The notes: a model not told the origin generated them from the sequence alone. Shown: positions 1 to 7,556, counted from the first letter of the stretch. The stretch: 22,067 bases of DNA from JADHUC01 sp964617665 (GCA_964617665.1 CAZUAH010000214.1:1-22067); one strand, 5' to 3'. Made by a program: numbers and translations.

Positions 1-1418
1 ATCCGAGCCGCTACTTCATGGCCACGCGCTCGCAGAGTGCGCCGCCGGAACTGCTGCATCCGCCGCTTGCCGGCCCCTTGAACGGTGCTGAACGAGCATT
101 CCTGCAGCGTGCCGAACGATTTCTGTTAGACAAAGACCTTATACGTGCCGCATCGCCATCGTCTATCACAGCCTCGCGCGGGGACGGCGGGCCGACGAGT
201 GCCTCAATTGGATCGGGGCAAGTCAGTCTCCGTGAGCAAGTATCCGCGAATTCCGCTTCGACTCATGGATGGTACGTGTGGTACTGGGAACGTGGGCTGA
301 ACCTCGTCTTCTGGCGTCGATCGGAAACGGGGCACGTGGTGGGCATCGAACTGGATCGATCTCGCTGGATCGCCGATTTGATTTCTAATCTTCCGACGAC
401 AGCCGTCGCCGAGAATGTGCCCGCCTCGCAGTCGCGAATCCGGTTGGTGGACTCGAATGCGAGTGTCATTTATCAGTGGGGAGAGTTCGAGCCATCGTCG
501 GATGCTTCGCCAGCGCAGGAAATGCCGCTGAGCACACCGCTCACGTCGTGGCGGTTGCAGTATTATGTCGAAGGAGAGCACTTAATCGGTGTCTCCAAGC
601 GTACTACGTACTTCAGCATCCTGTCTGGATTGGTAGCTGTAGCGATTTGCCTGATCGGGCTTGCGGTATACTTCTATCGCGAATCCTCGCGAGAACTGCG
701 TGAAGCGGCCACGCGAGTCAACTTCGTGAACCAGGTGTCTCACGAACTGAGAACGCCGCTGACGAATATATGCCTTTACGCAGATTTGCTCGAGCACGAC
801 CTTGCGTGTGTCGACCCAAACGAGGCTCGCCGACCACAAGAGAGGTTGAAGGTCATCACCGCCGAAAGTCAGCGTCTGAGTCGCCTGATCGGCAATGTCC
901 TGACTTTTGCGAGGCAACAGCGAGATCGCGGAACACTGAGACGAAAGGCGGGACGCGTGGACGAGGTCGCGCGTGCCGTCATTCGGCATTTCGAACCTAC
1001 CATGGAACAGAAAGGGATCGATATCCGTTTTCAGGGGAATGCCTCTGATCCCGTTCTGTTAGATGTCGACGCTTTGGAACAAATCCTGGTCAACCTGTTA
1101 AGCAACGTCGAGAAGTATGCTGCGTCAGGGAAATTGGTGGAACTATCGACCTGTCAGAACGGTGACCGCACGATTGTCGAAATCGCGGACAAAGGACCAG
1201 GAATCGCTCGTGAGCAGCGCGAGAAGATCTTTCGGCCGTTCTACCGAATGTCGGACCGCCTGGAAGGTGCCGCTGGCGCTGGAATAGGGCTATCGATCGT
1301 CCGCAGTCTGGCGCGGCTTCATGGCGGCGATGTTAGCCTGAAAGATACGGGCACGGGGGCGACGTTTCGGGTTGAGCTTTCAACTCCCAGGGCGGATGAT
1401 GGAGGTGGTTCAAAATGA
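1..1418 (+). CDS. Membrane sensor histidine kinase (5' end cut by the window)
   Basis: Autophosphorylating sensor kinase, probably for the response regulator directly downstream. The frame is open to the left edge, so the true start, and probably a first membrane helix, lie outside; the first in-window ATG is at 18 (466 residues from there). Numbering from that Met: residues 1-195 look extracytoplasmic, with no recognised domain; 198-220 form a transmembrane helix; a HisKA box SHELRTPL gives phospho-acceptor H242; the N box is LEQILVNLLSN (353-363); the G1 box is DKGPGIA (391-397), followed by the F box IFRPFYR; the G2 box is GAGIGLS (420-426). All catalytic boxes are intact. No HAMP domain is evident between the helix and H242, so the linker is short. 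Gene order is kinase then regulator, the reverse of most OmpR-type pairs. The ligand cannot be inferred. Confidence 0.9.
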   Translation, partial: PSRYFMATRSQSAPPELLHPPLAGPLNGAERAFLQRAERFLLDKDLIRAASPSSITASRGDGGPTSASIGSGQVSLREQVSANSASTHGWYVWYWERGLNLVFWRRSETGHVVGIELDRSRWIADLISNLPTTAVAENVPASQSRIRLVDSNASVIYQWGEFEPSSDASPAQEMPLSTPLTSWRLQYYVEGEHLIGVSKRTTYFSILSGLVAVAICLIGLAVYFYRESSRELREAATRVNFVNQVSHELRTPLTNICLYADLLEHDLACVDPNEARRPQERLKVITAESQRLSRLIGNVLTFARQQRDRGTLRRKAGRVDEVARAVIRHFEPTMEQKGIDIRFQGNASDPVLLDVDALEQILVNLLSNVEKYAASGKLVELSTCQNGDRTIVEIADKGPGIAREQREKIFRPFYRMSDRLEGAAGAGIGLSIVRSLARLHGGDVSLKDTGTGATFRVELSTPRADDGGGSK

Positions 1419-1453
1419 ACAAGCAATATCCGACGAGTTGCGGACTTCTATGA
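1415..1453 (+). other. Possible 12-codon coupling ORF between kinase and regulator
   Basis: ATG at 1415 overlaps the histidine-kinase stop as ATGA (1415-1418), and its own TGA (1451-1453) overlaps the best regulator ATG as ATGA (1450-1453). It would encode MNKQYPTSCGLL. The only strong Shine-Dalgarno sequence at this junction, GGAGG at 1401-1405, has ideal spacing to this ATG, while the regulator ATG at 1450 has none. It could serve as a translational relay that hands ribosomes from the kinase to the regulator. The competing explanation is that regulator translation starts upstream in its own frame (ATG at 1396 or 1399) and this ORF is chance. No conservation can be assessed here. Confidence 0.3.
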
Positions 1454-2130
1454 GAGTATTGCTGGCCGAAGACGATTCCCTGACGCGACAGGGGCTCCGA
1501 GAGATACTCGAAGCCGAGGGCTACGATGTGGTCCAGGCCGAGGACGGCCAAGAGGCGTTGGATCTATTCGAGTCCGAGCCGCCGGATTTCGTCTGCCTGG
1601 ACATTATGATGCCCGAGGTCAACGGCTACGATGTATGCAGGAGAATGCGTGCGGCCAGCGCCGATGTCCCCATTGTTTTCATTACTGCGAAATCCGACGA
1701 GATCGACAAAGTGCTTGGCCTGGAATTGGGGGCCGACGACTTCATCGTCAAGCCGTTTGGCGTCAAAGAAGTGGTGGCAAGGATCCGAGCCGTGACGCGA
1801 CGTTGCCACTCGACTCGCGTGCAGCCTTCATCGTCCTTCACAATGGGCGGTCTGGATGTTTTCCCCGGCGAACTTCGCGCCCGTCGTGGTGACCAGGTAA
1901 TCGAACTTAGCCTGCGTGACGTGAAGATTCTCGAGCTACTCTACGGGAACCGGGGCACAGTGCTGGATCGCAATACCATCTTCAATCACTGCTGGGGCCA
2001 GAGTTATCTGCCCAACAGTCGCACGTTGGATCAGCACATCTCGCAACTGCGCAAACGGATCGAAATCGATGCAAAGGACCCACAAGTGATACGAACCGTA
2101 CACGGGGTAGGGTATCGCTTCGACGGCTGA
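1450..2130 (+). CDS. OmpR/PhoB-family response regulator
   Basis: DNA-binding regulator, presumably phosphorylated by the upstream kinase. Numbered from ATG 1450 (226 residues, typical for the family): receiver domain about 2-115 with acidic pair D8/D9, phospho-acceptor D51 in CLDIMMPEVNG, T79 in the switch position, and K101 in VKPFG. The C-terminal winged helix (about 130-226) carries the usual LSLRDVKILELL, the recognition-helix region RTLDQHISQLRKRI, and the closing hairpin VIRTVHGVGYRF. The start is uncertain: the same frame is open upstream with ATG at 1396 and 1399 and TTG at 1372, all inside the kinase gene. I prefer 1450 because MRVLLAEDD is the usual N-terminus of receivers. No target site is recognised. 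Confidence 0.92.
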   Translation: MRVLLAEDDSLTRQGLREILEAEGYDVVQAEDGQEALDLFESEPPDFVCLDIMMPEVNGYDVCRRMRAASADVPIVFITAKSDEIDKVLGLELGADDFIVKPFGVKEVVARIRAVTRRCHSTRVQPSSSFTMGGLDVFPGELRARRGDQVIELSLRDVKILELLYGNRGTVLDRNTIFNHCWGQSYLPNSRTLDQHISQLRKRIEIDAKDPQVIRTVHGVGYRFDG

Positions 2131-2246
2131 TCGAAAAAGGTTGCAGAATCCGTCTCTGGGTCACTACGATAGAAGAATCAGGGGCTCAGCGCGACTTTGA
2201 TGGTCGCGTTCGATCTCTTCCGTTATCGGACATCAAGGAGACGAAT

Positions 2247-4019
2247 ATGTTGCGGCACACCATGACATTCATTGCGGTATTGCTTGTCTACTACTTATTC
2301 TGTGAGGGTATGTCCGCTGGCGAATCCCCCAAAAAGGAGCCCCCGCCATCTGCGGACGCTACGGACTGGAAGGCGGATATCGAATCAGCCTTGGAGAAGA
2401 AGGTCTCTGTGGCCTTCGATGAACAACCGCTGATCACAGTCGTTGACTACCTCAGAGAGCAAATGGGAGTCGCGGTGCTCGCTGACGTTCGTGCTTTGGA
2501 CGACGTGGGTCTGGCCATCGACTCTCCCGTGTCGGGGAAGTTCTCGGACATGCCGCTGCGCAGCGTATTGCGGCATTCGCTTCGAGACTTCCAGCTTACT
2601 TGGACCCTGCGCGACGGCGCGTTGGTAATTACAACGCCCGAAGAGACCGAGTCCCAGCTGGCGACGAAGGTCTTCGATGTAGTTGACCTCATCAGGCCCA
2701 ACGATCAAGCAGCACCCGACGAATACGATTACGACTCGATCATCAACCTGATTACAATCATTGCACCCCACAGCTGGGACACGGTTGGCGGGCCGGGATC
2801 CATCGAAGCGTTTCGTGGCGGTGTTGTGGTATCGCAGACGCCAGACGTTCTTGACCAAATACGCGAGATGCTGGCGATCTTCCGTAAGGCGAAGAAGATT
2901 GCCGAGGAGCATACGGACAAGACGCCGCCCGTCGCTTCCGTAGATTTCTACGAGGACGATCCCGCATTCATCGGAATTGAACGTGCCCTGGAGTCACGGC
3001 TGACGTTCGACTTCGTCGAAACGAGTCTGTGCGATGTGGCTGCGTTCATCGCCACCAAGTGCCAGATCAATGTCGTTGTCGATCACCGTGCGCTTGACGA
3101 CGTGGGGATCGATGAAGATGTGCCCATTACATTTCGTGTCAAGGATATGGGGGTTCGGCACGCCTTGACTCACATTCTCAAAGACCTTGAGCTTGTGTGG
3201 GTGTGCCGAGATCACGCATTGGTGATAACCACGCCGGAAGAGGCGGAAAGCGAGTTGCTCACAGTCGCGTATCCTGTCGCCGACTTGCTAGGAAAAACGC
3301 TCAGAACGGATTTGTTCGGCGATCCCCTACGCGTCTGGAACCACGATGAGGTCATCGAGTTAGTTACCAGCGTCGTGGCGCCTCAAACATGGGATTGTGT
3401 GGGCGGTCCGGGCAGCGTCGACTCGTGTGGCCATATTGACGTTCTTCTCGTATCGCAGACCGTTGACGTCCATGAACAGATGGCGGATTTGTTGGGCAAG
3501 GTCCGCCAGCACTTGGCGACGTGCAAGGAATCGCCCGTGTCGCAAACGAAAGCCGAAAAGAGCGATGATACTCGCCTGGTCATTTACAGCGTGGCCACGG
3601 CCGCCTCGAATATGAATCTGCCTGCCGCAGAGAAGCCCGCGCCGAAAGCGAGCGTGGGACAGAAGGAAGATACGACTGATGGCGGTACCGGGCTTGCGCA
3701 GTTTGCCATGGGTGGCATGGGCGGGGGTGGCCAACCTAGCGGTCCAGGCATTCAAGTAGTTATTCCGGAAAACGAGCTTCTGAGCCTGATTATGGACCTG
3801 ATTGAACCGGACAGTTGGAAGAATCGCGACGATGTCTACGCAAAGGCGGTTCCCGGCAGTTTGATCATCCGTCACACCGATGCGGTGCACAGACAGATTG
3901 GACAGTTGCTGGGAAGACTCAACGTACTCCGCACAGGCCCAGGCGGAGGCTTCACAGGTGGCATGGGAGGCATGGGAATGGGTGGTGGCATGGGAGGCAT
4001 GGGTGGAGGCTTCTTCTAA
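2247..4019 (+). CDS. Exported protein with duplicated secretin/STN-like units and Gly/Met-rich tail
   Basis: 590 residues. An AAGGAG site at 2235-2240 fixes ATG 2247. An N-terminal signal peptide (hydrophobic 7-19, probable cleavage after MSA at about 24) sends it out of the cytoplasm. Residues 44-214 and 242-425 are two copies of one unit: an ALE..V.F....L..V first half reaching LVITTPEE.ES (127-137; 325-335), then a second half containing AP.(S/T)WD.VGGPGS (173-185; 378-390) and a VSQT.DV..Q(I/M) end. Residues 443-562 repeat only the second half (EPDSW, then HTDAVHRQI). The first halves resemble the short STN/secretin N-terminal fold common in planctomycete exported proteins. There is no secretin pore domain, so a scaffold or envelope role is more likely than a channel. 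Low-complexity GGMGGMG runs occur at about 487-495 and 564-590. Function unknown. Confidence 0.8.
   Translation: MLRHTMTFIAVLLVYYLFCEGMSAGESPKKEPPPSADATDWKADIESALEKKVSVAFDEQPLITVVDYLREQMGVAVLADVRALDDVGLAIDSPVSGKFSDMPLRSVLRHSLRDFQLTWTLRDGALVITTPEETESQLATKVFDVVDLIRPNDQAAPDEYDYDSIINLITIIAPHSWDTVGGPGSIEAFRGGVVVSQTPDVLDQIREMLAIFRKAKKIAEEHTDKTPPVASVDFYEDDPAFIGIERALESRLTFDFVETSLCDVAAFIATKCQINVVVDHRALDDVGIDEDVPITFRVKDMGVRHALTHILKDLELVWVCRDHALVITTPEEAESELLTVAYPVADLLGKTLRTDLFGDPLRVWNHDEVIELVTSVVAPQTWDCVGGPGSVDSCGHIDVLLVSQTVDVHEQMADLLGKVRQHLATCKESPVSQTKAEKSDDTRLVIYSVATAASNMNLPAAEKPAPKASVGQKEDTTDGGTGLAQFAMGGMGGGGQPSGPGIQVVIPENELLSLIMDLIEPDSWKNRDDVYAKAVPGSLIIRHTDAVHRQIGQLLGRLNVLRTGPGGGFTGGMGGMGMGGGMGGMGGGFF
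2376..3521 (+). repeat. Tandem protein-level duplication inside the STN-like gene
   Basis: Two consecutive units (2376-2888 and 2970-3521) encode homologous segments of about 170-185 residues. Shared anchors are RALDDVG, LVITTPEE.ES and VGGPGS followed by VSQT.DV. The DNA copies have diverged well beyond the protein anchors, so this is an old duplication, not a recent slip. A third, half-length copy follows at about 3573-3932. Confidence 0.75.
3936..4016 (+). repeat. Gly/Met-rich low-complexity 3' end
   Basis: Degenerate GGCATGGGAGGCATGGG-type repeats encode the C-terminal Gly/Met tail of the STN-like protein. A shorter run of the same composition lies at about 3707-3730. This is protein low complexity, typical of planctomycete exported proteins, and not a mobile or CRISPR repeat. 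Confidence 0.8.
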
Positions 4020-4045
4020 GTTGAACTGTCCGTGTGGCAAGAAAT

Positions 4046-4079
4046 GAAACAGGCCCCGCTCGTTCACAGGGCCCGTTTC
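4046..4079. terminator. Hairpin between convergent genes, probable bidirectional terminator
   Basis: GAAAC-A-GGCCC (4046-4056) pairs with GGGCC-C-GTTTC (4069-4079), giving ten base pairs with one mismatch and a 12-base loop. It lies 26 bases after the STN-like gene stop and 29 bases before the stop of the minus-strand gene. The downstream T content is modest, not a clean run, so termination strength is uncertain. Confidence 0.55.
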
Positions 4080-4108
4080 TGTTTCGGATTCTTGTTGATT
4101 CTTAGGTG

Positions 4109-5263
4109 CTAACGACGGTCGAGCATGAACACGCCGTTGTCAGCAACATCCATGAGCGGTCGATAGTAGTCGTCGCCGTGCCCCCAATGGCGTCCAGGAT
4201 ACCAGACAATCCCGATTCCCAGATTCCACGACTCCTGGGCATGGCCTGCAAGGGCACCTCGCCCTCTGCCTTCCTCAGGTATCAACCAAGAGAAACCGGT
4301 CTCCAATGCCCATGTATCGCCCAAGGGCAGTTGAACGTCGGCACCGATCAATCCGTCGCTCTGGCCCGACCAACCGGCGAACATGCGAGCCTCACCCTCG
4401 AGGCAGGCACCGAATTGTTGTCGGTAGAAGAACGCATACAGATCGGTTGACTCCCAAGTCTCCAGTGCCTGAACTCCCGGCTCTGTAGCGGTTCTAGTCC
4501 CTACCGTGAACCAGAAGCCGACATCGCGCGTCCCGCACGTGACCCAACTCAGTTCGCCACGGACGTTCAGAAAGTCGGCATCTCGATACCAGCCGTCGGA
4601 CAGATAATCGATGACTGCACCACCCTGCAGGCCGACATCCACACGGCGAAACAGACCGGCAGTGACAAAGGCTTGATTGCGGGTGTCGTCCGTGAATTCC
4701 GCCCCCGAGAAATTGGTGTGGATGCCACGAAAACCTATCTGGCCGCCAAGGCATTGGAATCCCGGAATGGGCACGCCCCAATTGGCGCCATAGCCCAAGC
4801 CGAAACTTCCGCTACCGCTTCCGGCCTGATAATTTGTGGGCCCGGTGAATCCGTGCACACCGAAGGACAACTCGAGGTTGCCAGCAGGGAACATCCCGCA
4901 CGGAACCAGGCAACAGTCAGCGCAACCCGCATCCGCACAGAATCCGTCCGCACCGCATGAGCCGGTCATTGTCTCTCCCTCGATGACAAGATCGCCTGTC
5001 GAGGGATTCTCGTAGTACGTCCCGCCGTCGACGACCTCGAAGTCTGCCTCGGCTTTTCCAAAACTGGCATTCTTCATGTGCTTCGGAACGAAGCCAACCG
5101 GCTGACCTTCTGCCTTCGCGATGAGTTGACGGGGGCTATGATCTCGGGCTGTTCGATTCTTCGCGGTTGTCTGGCCGGAAGCGTCATGTGCCGTGGCTGC
5201 AAGAAGGGCAACTAGCAAGCTCGGAAACCAAAGCGATGTGAATGCTCGTGCGAGAGAAGTCAT
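4109..5263 (-). CDS. Exported beta-barrel-like protein with Cys cluster (planctomycete family, DUF6666-like)
   Basis: 384 residues with an N-terminal signal peptide (hydrophobic 12-24, cleavage near DASG-Q at 30). AAGGA lies about ten bases before the ATG. A linker (31-98) leads to a Cys-rich knot with C103, C109, C114, C117, C118 and C122, then about 250 residues of alternating aromatic/Gly strands (for example LELSFGVHGFTGP, SFGLGYGANWGVP, VGFWFTVGTRT, WNLGIGIVWYPG) that read like an outer-membrane beta barrel. The end MDVADNGVFMLDRR recalls the C-terminus of planctomycete outer-membrane proteins filed as DUF6666; that name is from memory and not verified. It is convergent with the STN-like gene and is followed upstream by another exported-protein gene on the same strand, separated by a terminator, so it is probably transcribed alone. 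The role in the envelope is unknown. Confidence 0.8.
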   Translation of the reverse strand: MTSLARAFTSLWFPSLLVALLAATAHDASGQTTAKNRTARDHSPRQLIAKAEGQPVGFVPKHMKNASFGKAEADFEVVDGGTYYENPSTGDLVIEGETMTGSCGADGFCADAGCADCCLVPCGMFPAGNLELSFGVHGFTGPTNYQAGSGSGSFGLGYGANWGVPIPGFQCLGGQIGFRGIHTNFSGAEFTDDTRNQAFVTAGLFRRVDVGLQGGAVIDYLSDGWYRDADFLNVRGELSWVTCGTRDVGFWFTVGTRTATEPGVQALETWESTDLYAFFYRQQFGACLEGEARMFAGWSGQSDGLIGADVQLPLGDTWALETGFSWLIPEEGRGRGALAGHAQESWNLGIGIVWYPGRHWGHGDDYYRPLMDVADNGVFMLDRR

Positions 5264-5300
5264 GGAGAGATCCTTGCCTTGCGCTAAATGTGAGGCCCCC

Positions 5301-5343
5301 CACTGAATTCAGTGAGTCCGTAGCGACAGTATCGGAGATCTCC
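5301..5343. promoter_or_regulatory. Two palindromes upstream of the barrel-like gene
   Basis: CACTGAATTCAGTG (5301-5314) is a perfect 14-bp palindrome 37 bases before the minus-strand ATG, and GGAGATCTCC (5334-5343) is a perfect 10-bp palindrome further upstream. Their place in the only room for a promoter of that gene makes them candidate operators. A 14-bp palindrome is expected about once by chance in a window this long, so support is weak. I found no convincing -35/-10 pair. Confidence 0.25.
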
Positions 5344-5422
5344 CAACCGGGACTTTCGCTAAAATCGGAATAATCCAAAAAGACGTGTCAGACTTCCTAC
5401 TTTGCCATTCTGGGGGTCAATA

Positions 5423-5458
5423 ACAGAAAAAACCGGCATCTCTTGAAGCCGGTTTTCG
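5423..5458 (-). terminator. Intrinsic terminator of the minus-strand exported-protein gene
   Basis: Read on the minus strand, AAAACCGGC (5456-5448), a ten-base loop, then GCCGGTTTT (5437-5429) continuing into further T residues. The stem is a perfect nine base pairs and the T run is six long, a textbook Rho-independent terminator. It lies 38 bases after the stop codon at 5495. Confidence 0.88.
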
Positions 5459-5494
5459 TGCGTGCGGCCATCTGGATCTGGAAGATGTCATGCA

Positions 5495-6214
5495 CTAGGG
5501 GCGTGGACCAGTACGTGTCCGCATGCCGTCATACCAAGTCTGTGCGTAGGGTGATTTTGGCTTGGGGGGCAGATGTTGAGGCGGCATCTGGCCGTGCCTG
5601 TAGCCGCTCGAATTACTTGGATAGCTGTTGTATCGCGGGGAACCGTAGCCTGGGTATCCGTATTGCGGCATCAGTCTCGTCTGGCCGTTGTTTAGGTTGT
5701 AGGAGTAAACGGGGCCGATGCTGGAGAAGAAGGGCATCCCGCTCACACGCACATATCGACGATCGCCAGAAATGACAGCGTTCGCGCCGAAGTGCGTCCC
5801 TTGTGGCAGCCAAGTAACCATCGGCATGTAGCCGACCGGATATCCGTTGCGTCGCAGCCAGTACTCTCGCTCAAGCATCTGCCGCAACCAGCGGGCTCGT
5901 TGCAGTTCCCATTGCGTTTGCTGCAGCATCTGGTGCTCGTTGGCTGGGAATTGCTGAGCCAATGCGGCATTCGTTAGAACATCTATCTGTTGTGGCTTCA
6001 TGCCGTCCAGAGCAGCTCGAACTTGGCGAACCTGGCGTGAATTGTTAAGTCCTTTGACCATCTGAGTCTTCAGCCATTCTCGCTTCTCTTTCGTAGAACC
6101 TAATTTGGGTTGCGCGCTCTTGGCAGTTGCTCCTCCCTGCATCGAGTCGGCCGGACAGATGGCAAGCGGTAGCGATGCGAAAACGACAACGGTTAGAAGT
6201 GCTATGCGGGTCAT
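5495..6214 (-). CDS. Exported planctomycete protein with a DRRYVRV motif, unknown function
   Basis: 239 residues from the ATG at 6214, preceded by a GAGGGG Shine-Dalgarno sequence. The frame continues upstream to 6310, but the extra 32 residues carry no signal, whereas residues 1-23 from this ATG form a good signal peptide. C20 follows LAI, which is not a proper lipobox. Residues 38-125 are helical and charged. Residues 134-166 hold a conserved-looking block: WLPQGTHFG, then AVISGDRRYVRVSG, then PFFSSIGPV. From memory, similar blocks occur at the ends of planctomycete secretin-like and other exported proteins. The tail (171-239) is rich in Tyr, Pro and Gly. It has its own terminator, and its start faces the Ser/Thr kinase gene divergently. 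Probably an envelope protein; no function can be assigned. Confidence 0.78.
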   Translation of the reverse strand: MTRIALLTVVVFASLPLAICPADSMQGGATAKSAQPKLGSTKEKREWLKTQMVKGLNNSRQVRQVRAALDGMKPQQIDVLTNAALAQQFPANEHQMLQQTQWELQRARWLRQMLEREYWLRRNGYPVGYMPMVTWLPQGTHFGANAVISGDRRYVRVSGMPFFSSIGPVYSYNLNNGQTRLMPQYGYPGYGSPRYNSYPSNSSGYRHGQMPPQHLPPKPKSPYAQTWYDGMRTRTGPRP

Positions 6215-6561
6215 TTCTTGGTCCCCTCTGCTCCTCTCTAGAACCTCACAGTCTGCGGCCTGTCCTAAATCACCTGACAAAACCGCAATTCCTGCGCCAT
6301 GTGATAGCACCGCCCATGTGATAGCGCCCTGTTAGGCGAATTATAGGCATTCATGTCGTTCTCGCAAAACTGGCTCGGCCATCAAAGGCGGTGATTTGTG
6401 TGTCTTGATGAGTACGTGTGTCGTCGAATCGACGACACTGGCGCTGCCTCGTGAGAAGGACGCTCAATTTGTTGGCGGGAGTGGCCGATTCAAACAGTAG
6501 ATCCAGATCTTGTTTCGTTCGATTCCGACTCGTCAGGACCTTCTGCGTCCGATTTGGCATT
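6215..6561. other. Divergent intergenic region
   Basis: 347 bases between the divergent starts of the exported-protein gene and the Ser/Thr kinase gene; both promoters should lie here. It contains the 12-bp direct repeat described separately. The kinase frame is open back to GTG 6418, but the extra residues are Arg/Cys-rich, unlike a kinase N-terminus. No clear promoter consensus, RNA gene or other ORF was seen. Confidence 0.5.
6297..6325. repeat. 12-bp direct repeat, possible operator
   Basis: CCATGTGATAGC occurs at 6297-6308 and again at 6314-6325, a 17-bp period. The first copy lies 82 bases upstream of the minus-strand gene start, in the divergent promoter region. Direct repeats at one to two helical turns are the usual layout for OmpR-like regulators, but the bound factor is unknown. 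This is a candidate only. Confidence 0.35.
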
Positions 6562-7470
6562 ATGACGCAGCTTTCCCGCACATCTCCCAGGGATGCGCAC
6601 ATTGATGTGCGCGATGCCGGGCATTCGCCAATTGGCAATTGGGAAGTTCTCCAATTGCTGGGTGAAGGTCCGTGGTCGCGGGTATATCGAGCCAAGCCGA
6701 TGGGCTCCAATGCGAGGGCGCACGTAGACTATGCCATCAAGGTCGCTCGGCAGGACAGTGATAAAGGCAGCACCACCTCGATCCGTTTGATTCGACGCGA
6801 AGCACTGGTGGGGCGTAAGGTGGCCCATCCCCATTTGACAAGCGTCCTGTCATCGCATGTCAGCCAGTCGCCACACTATGTAGTTATGCCCTTTCTGGAG
6901 GGCGTTACACTCGAAGCGGCGCTTGGCGAGGTCGACATAGTGCTCACACCTCATGCCCTTTGGATTGCCCGCCAAGCGGCACAGGCAATCCAAGCGTTAC
7001 ACGAACACGGATGGATTCATTCGGACGTCAAGCCTCAGAACATCTTCATATCCCCCGAAGGCCGCGTCACGCTTTTGGACCTGGGGCTGGCTCGAAGGAT
7101 CGGGCACGCCGAGTGCGCCGGTGATGGCCCGCTGGCAGGTACGATGGCCTACGCCGCCCCAGAGGCATTCAGTTCGGTTGAGGAGGTAGGTCCGCCCAGC
7201 GACATCTACAGCCTCGGCGTGACTCTGTTCAGAATGCTGACTGGAACATTACCATTCGCGACATACGCTGCATCTGATTTGGCCGCCGCACATCTCCGCA
7301 GCGATCCCCCGGATCCGCGTCGATTCAATCCACTGCTTGCGACTCGCGTGGTTCGCCTGATCAGAAGGATGCTGGCCAAACAGCCATCGCGCCGGCCTCG
7401 CGCCGCGGAATTGGTCGCATGGCTTGCGGATCTAGAGATCGACACACTTGATGAGCGTTTTGCCGCTTAG
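6562..7470 (+). CDS. Hanks-type Ser/Thr protein kinase, single domain
   Basis: 302 residues; a soluble kinase with little beyond the catalytic domain. G loop GEGPWSRV at 34-41, catalytic Lys in YAIKVA (K60), helix-C Glu E80, catalytic loop HSDVKPQN with D155, K157 and N160, metal-binding DLG at 173-175 in place of DFG, and APE at 199-201 ending the activation segment. The usual HRD Arg is Ser154, so this is a non-RD kinase that may not need activation-loop phosphorylation. No transmembrane segment, PASTA, TPR or WD40 extension is present, which is short for a planctomycete kinase. The start is uncertain: ATG 6562 lacks a clear ribosome site; TTG 6469 has AAGGA eight bases before it, and GTG 6481 is also in frame, but the added stretch is Arg-rich and unlikely. 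It precedes the polyketide synthase on the same strand, separated by a 381-bp leader, so it is probably a separate unit. Confidence 0.88.
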   Translation: MTQLSRTSPRDAHIDVRDAGHSPIGNWEVLQLLGEGPWSRVYRAKPMGSNARAHVDYAIKVARQDSDKGSTTSIRLIRREALVGRKVAHPHLTSVLSSHVSQSPHYVVMPFLEGVTLEAALGEVDIVLTPHALWIARQAAQAIQALHEHGWIHSDVKPQNIFISPEGRVTLLDLGLARRIGHAECAGDGPLAGTMAYAAPEAFSSVEEVGPPSDIYSLGVTLFRMLTGTLPFATYAASDLAAAHLRSDPPDPRRFNPLLATRVVRLIRRMLAKQPSRRPRAAELVAWLADLEIDTLDERFAA

Positions 7471-7556
7471 CCCTACGGCTATGGGTAATAGACAAAGACG
7501 TCAAAACCTATCGATGATCGCGGTGGTAGCCAAGCCCTAGCCCTTCCCCAGCCGGA

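Noticed and set aside
3700..4016. Short repeated GGCATGGG units as a CRISPR-like array
   Set aside because: They are degenerate, in frame, have no spacers, and encode the Gly/Met tail.
4106..4450. 114-codon plus-strand frame opposite the barrel-like gene
   Set aside because: Antisense to a gene with a clear signal peptide and strand pattern; no motif or ribosome site.
5495..6310. Longer form of the minus-strand exported protein starting at 6310
   Set aside because: The extra 32 residues would bury the signal peptide; ATG 6214 has its own GAGGGG site.
7468..7481. TAGCC/GGCTA stem over the kinase stop as a terminator
   Set aside because: Only five base pairs and no following T run.
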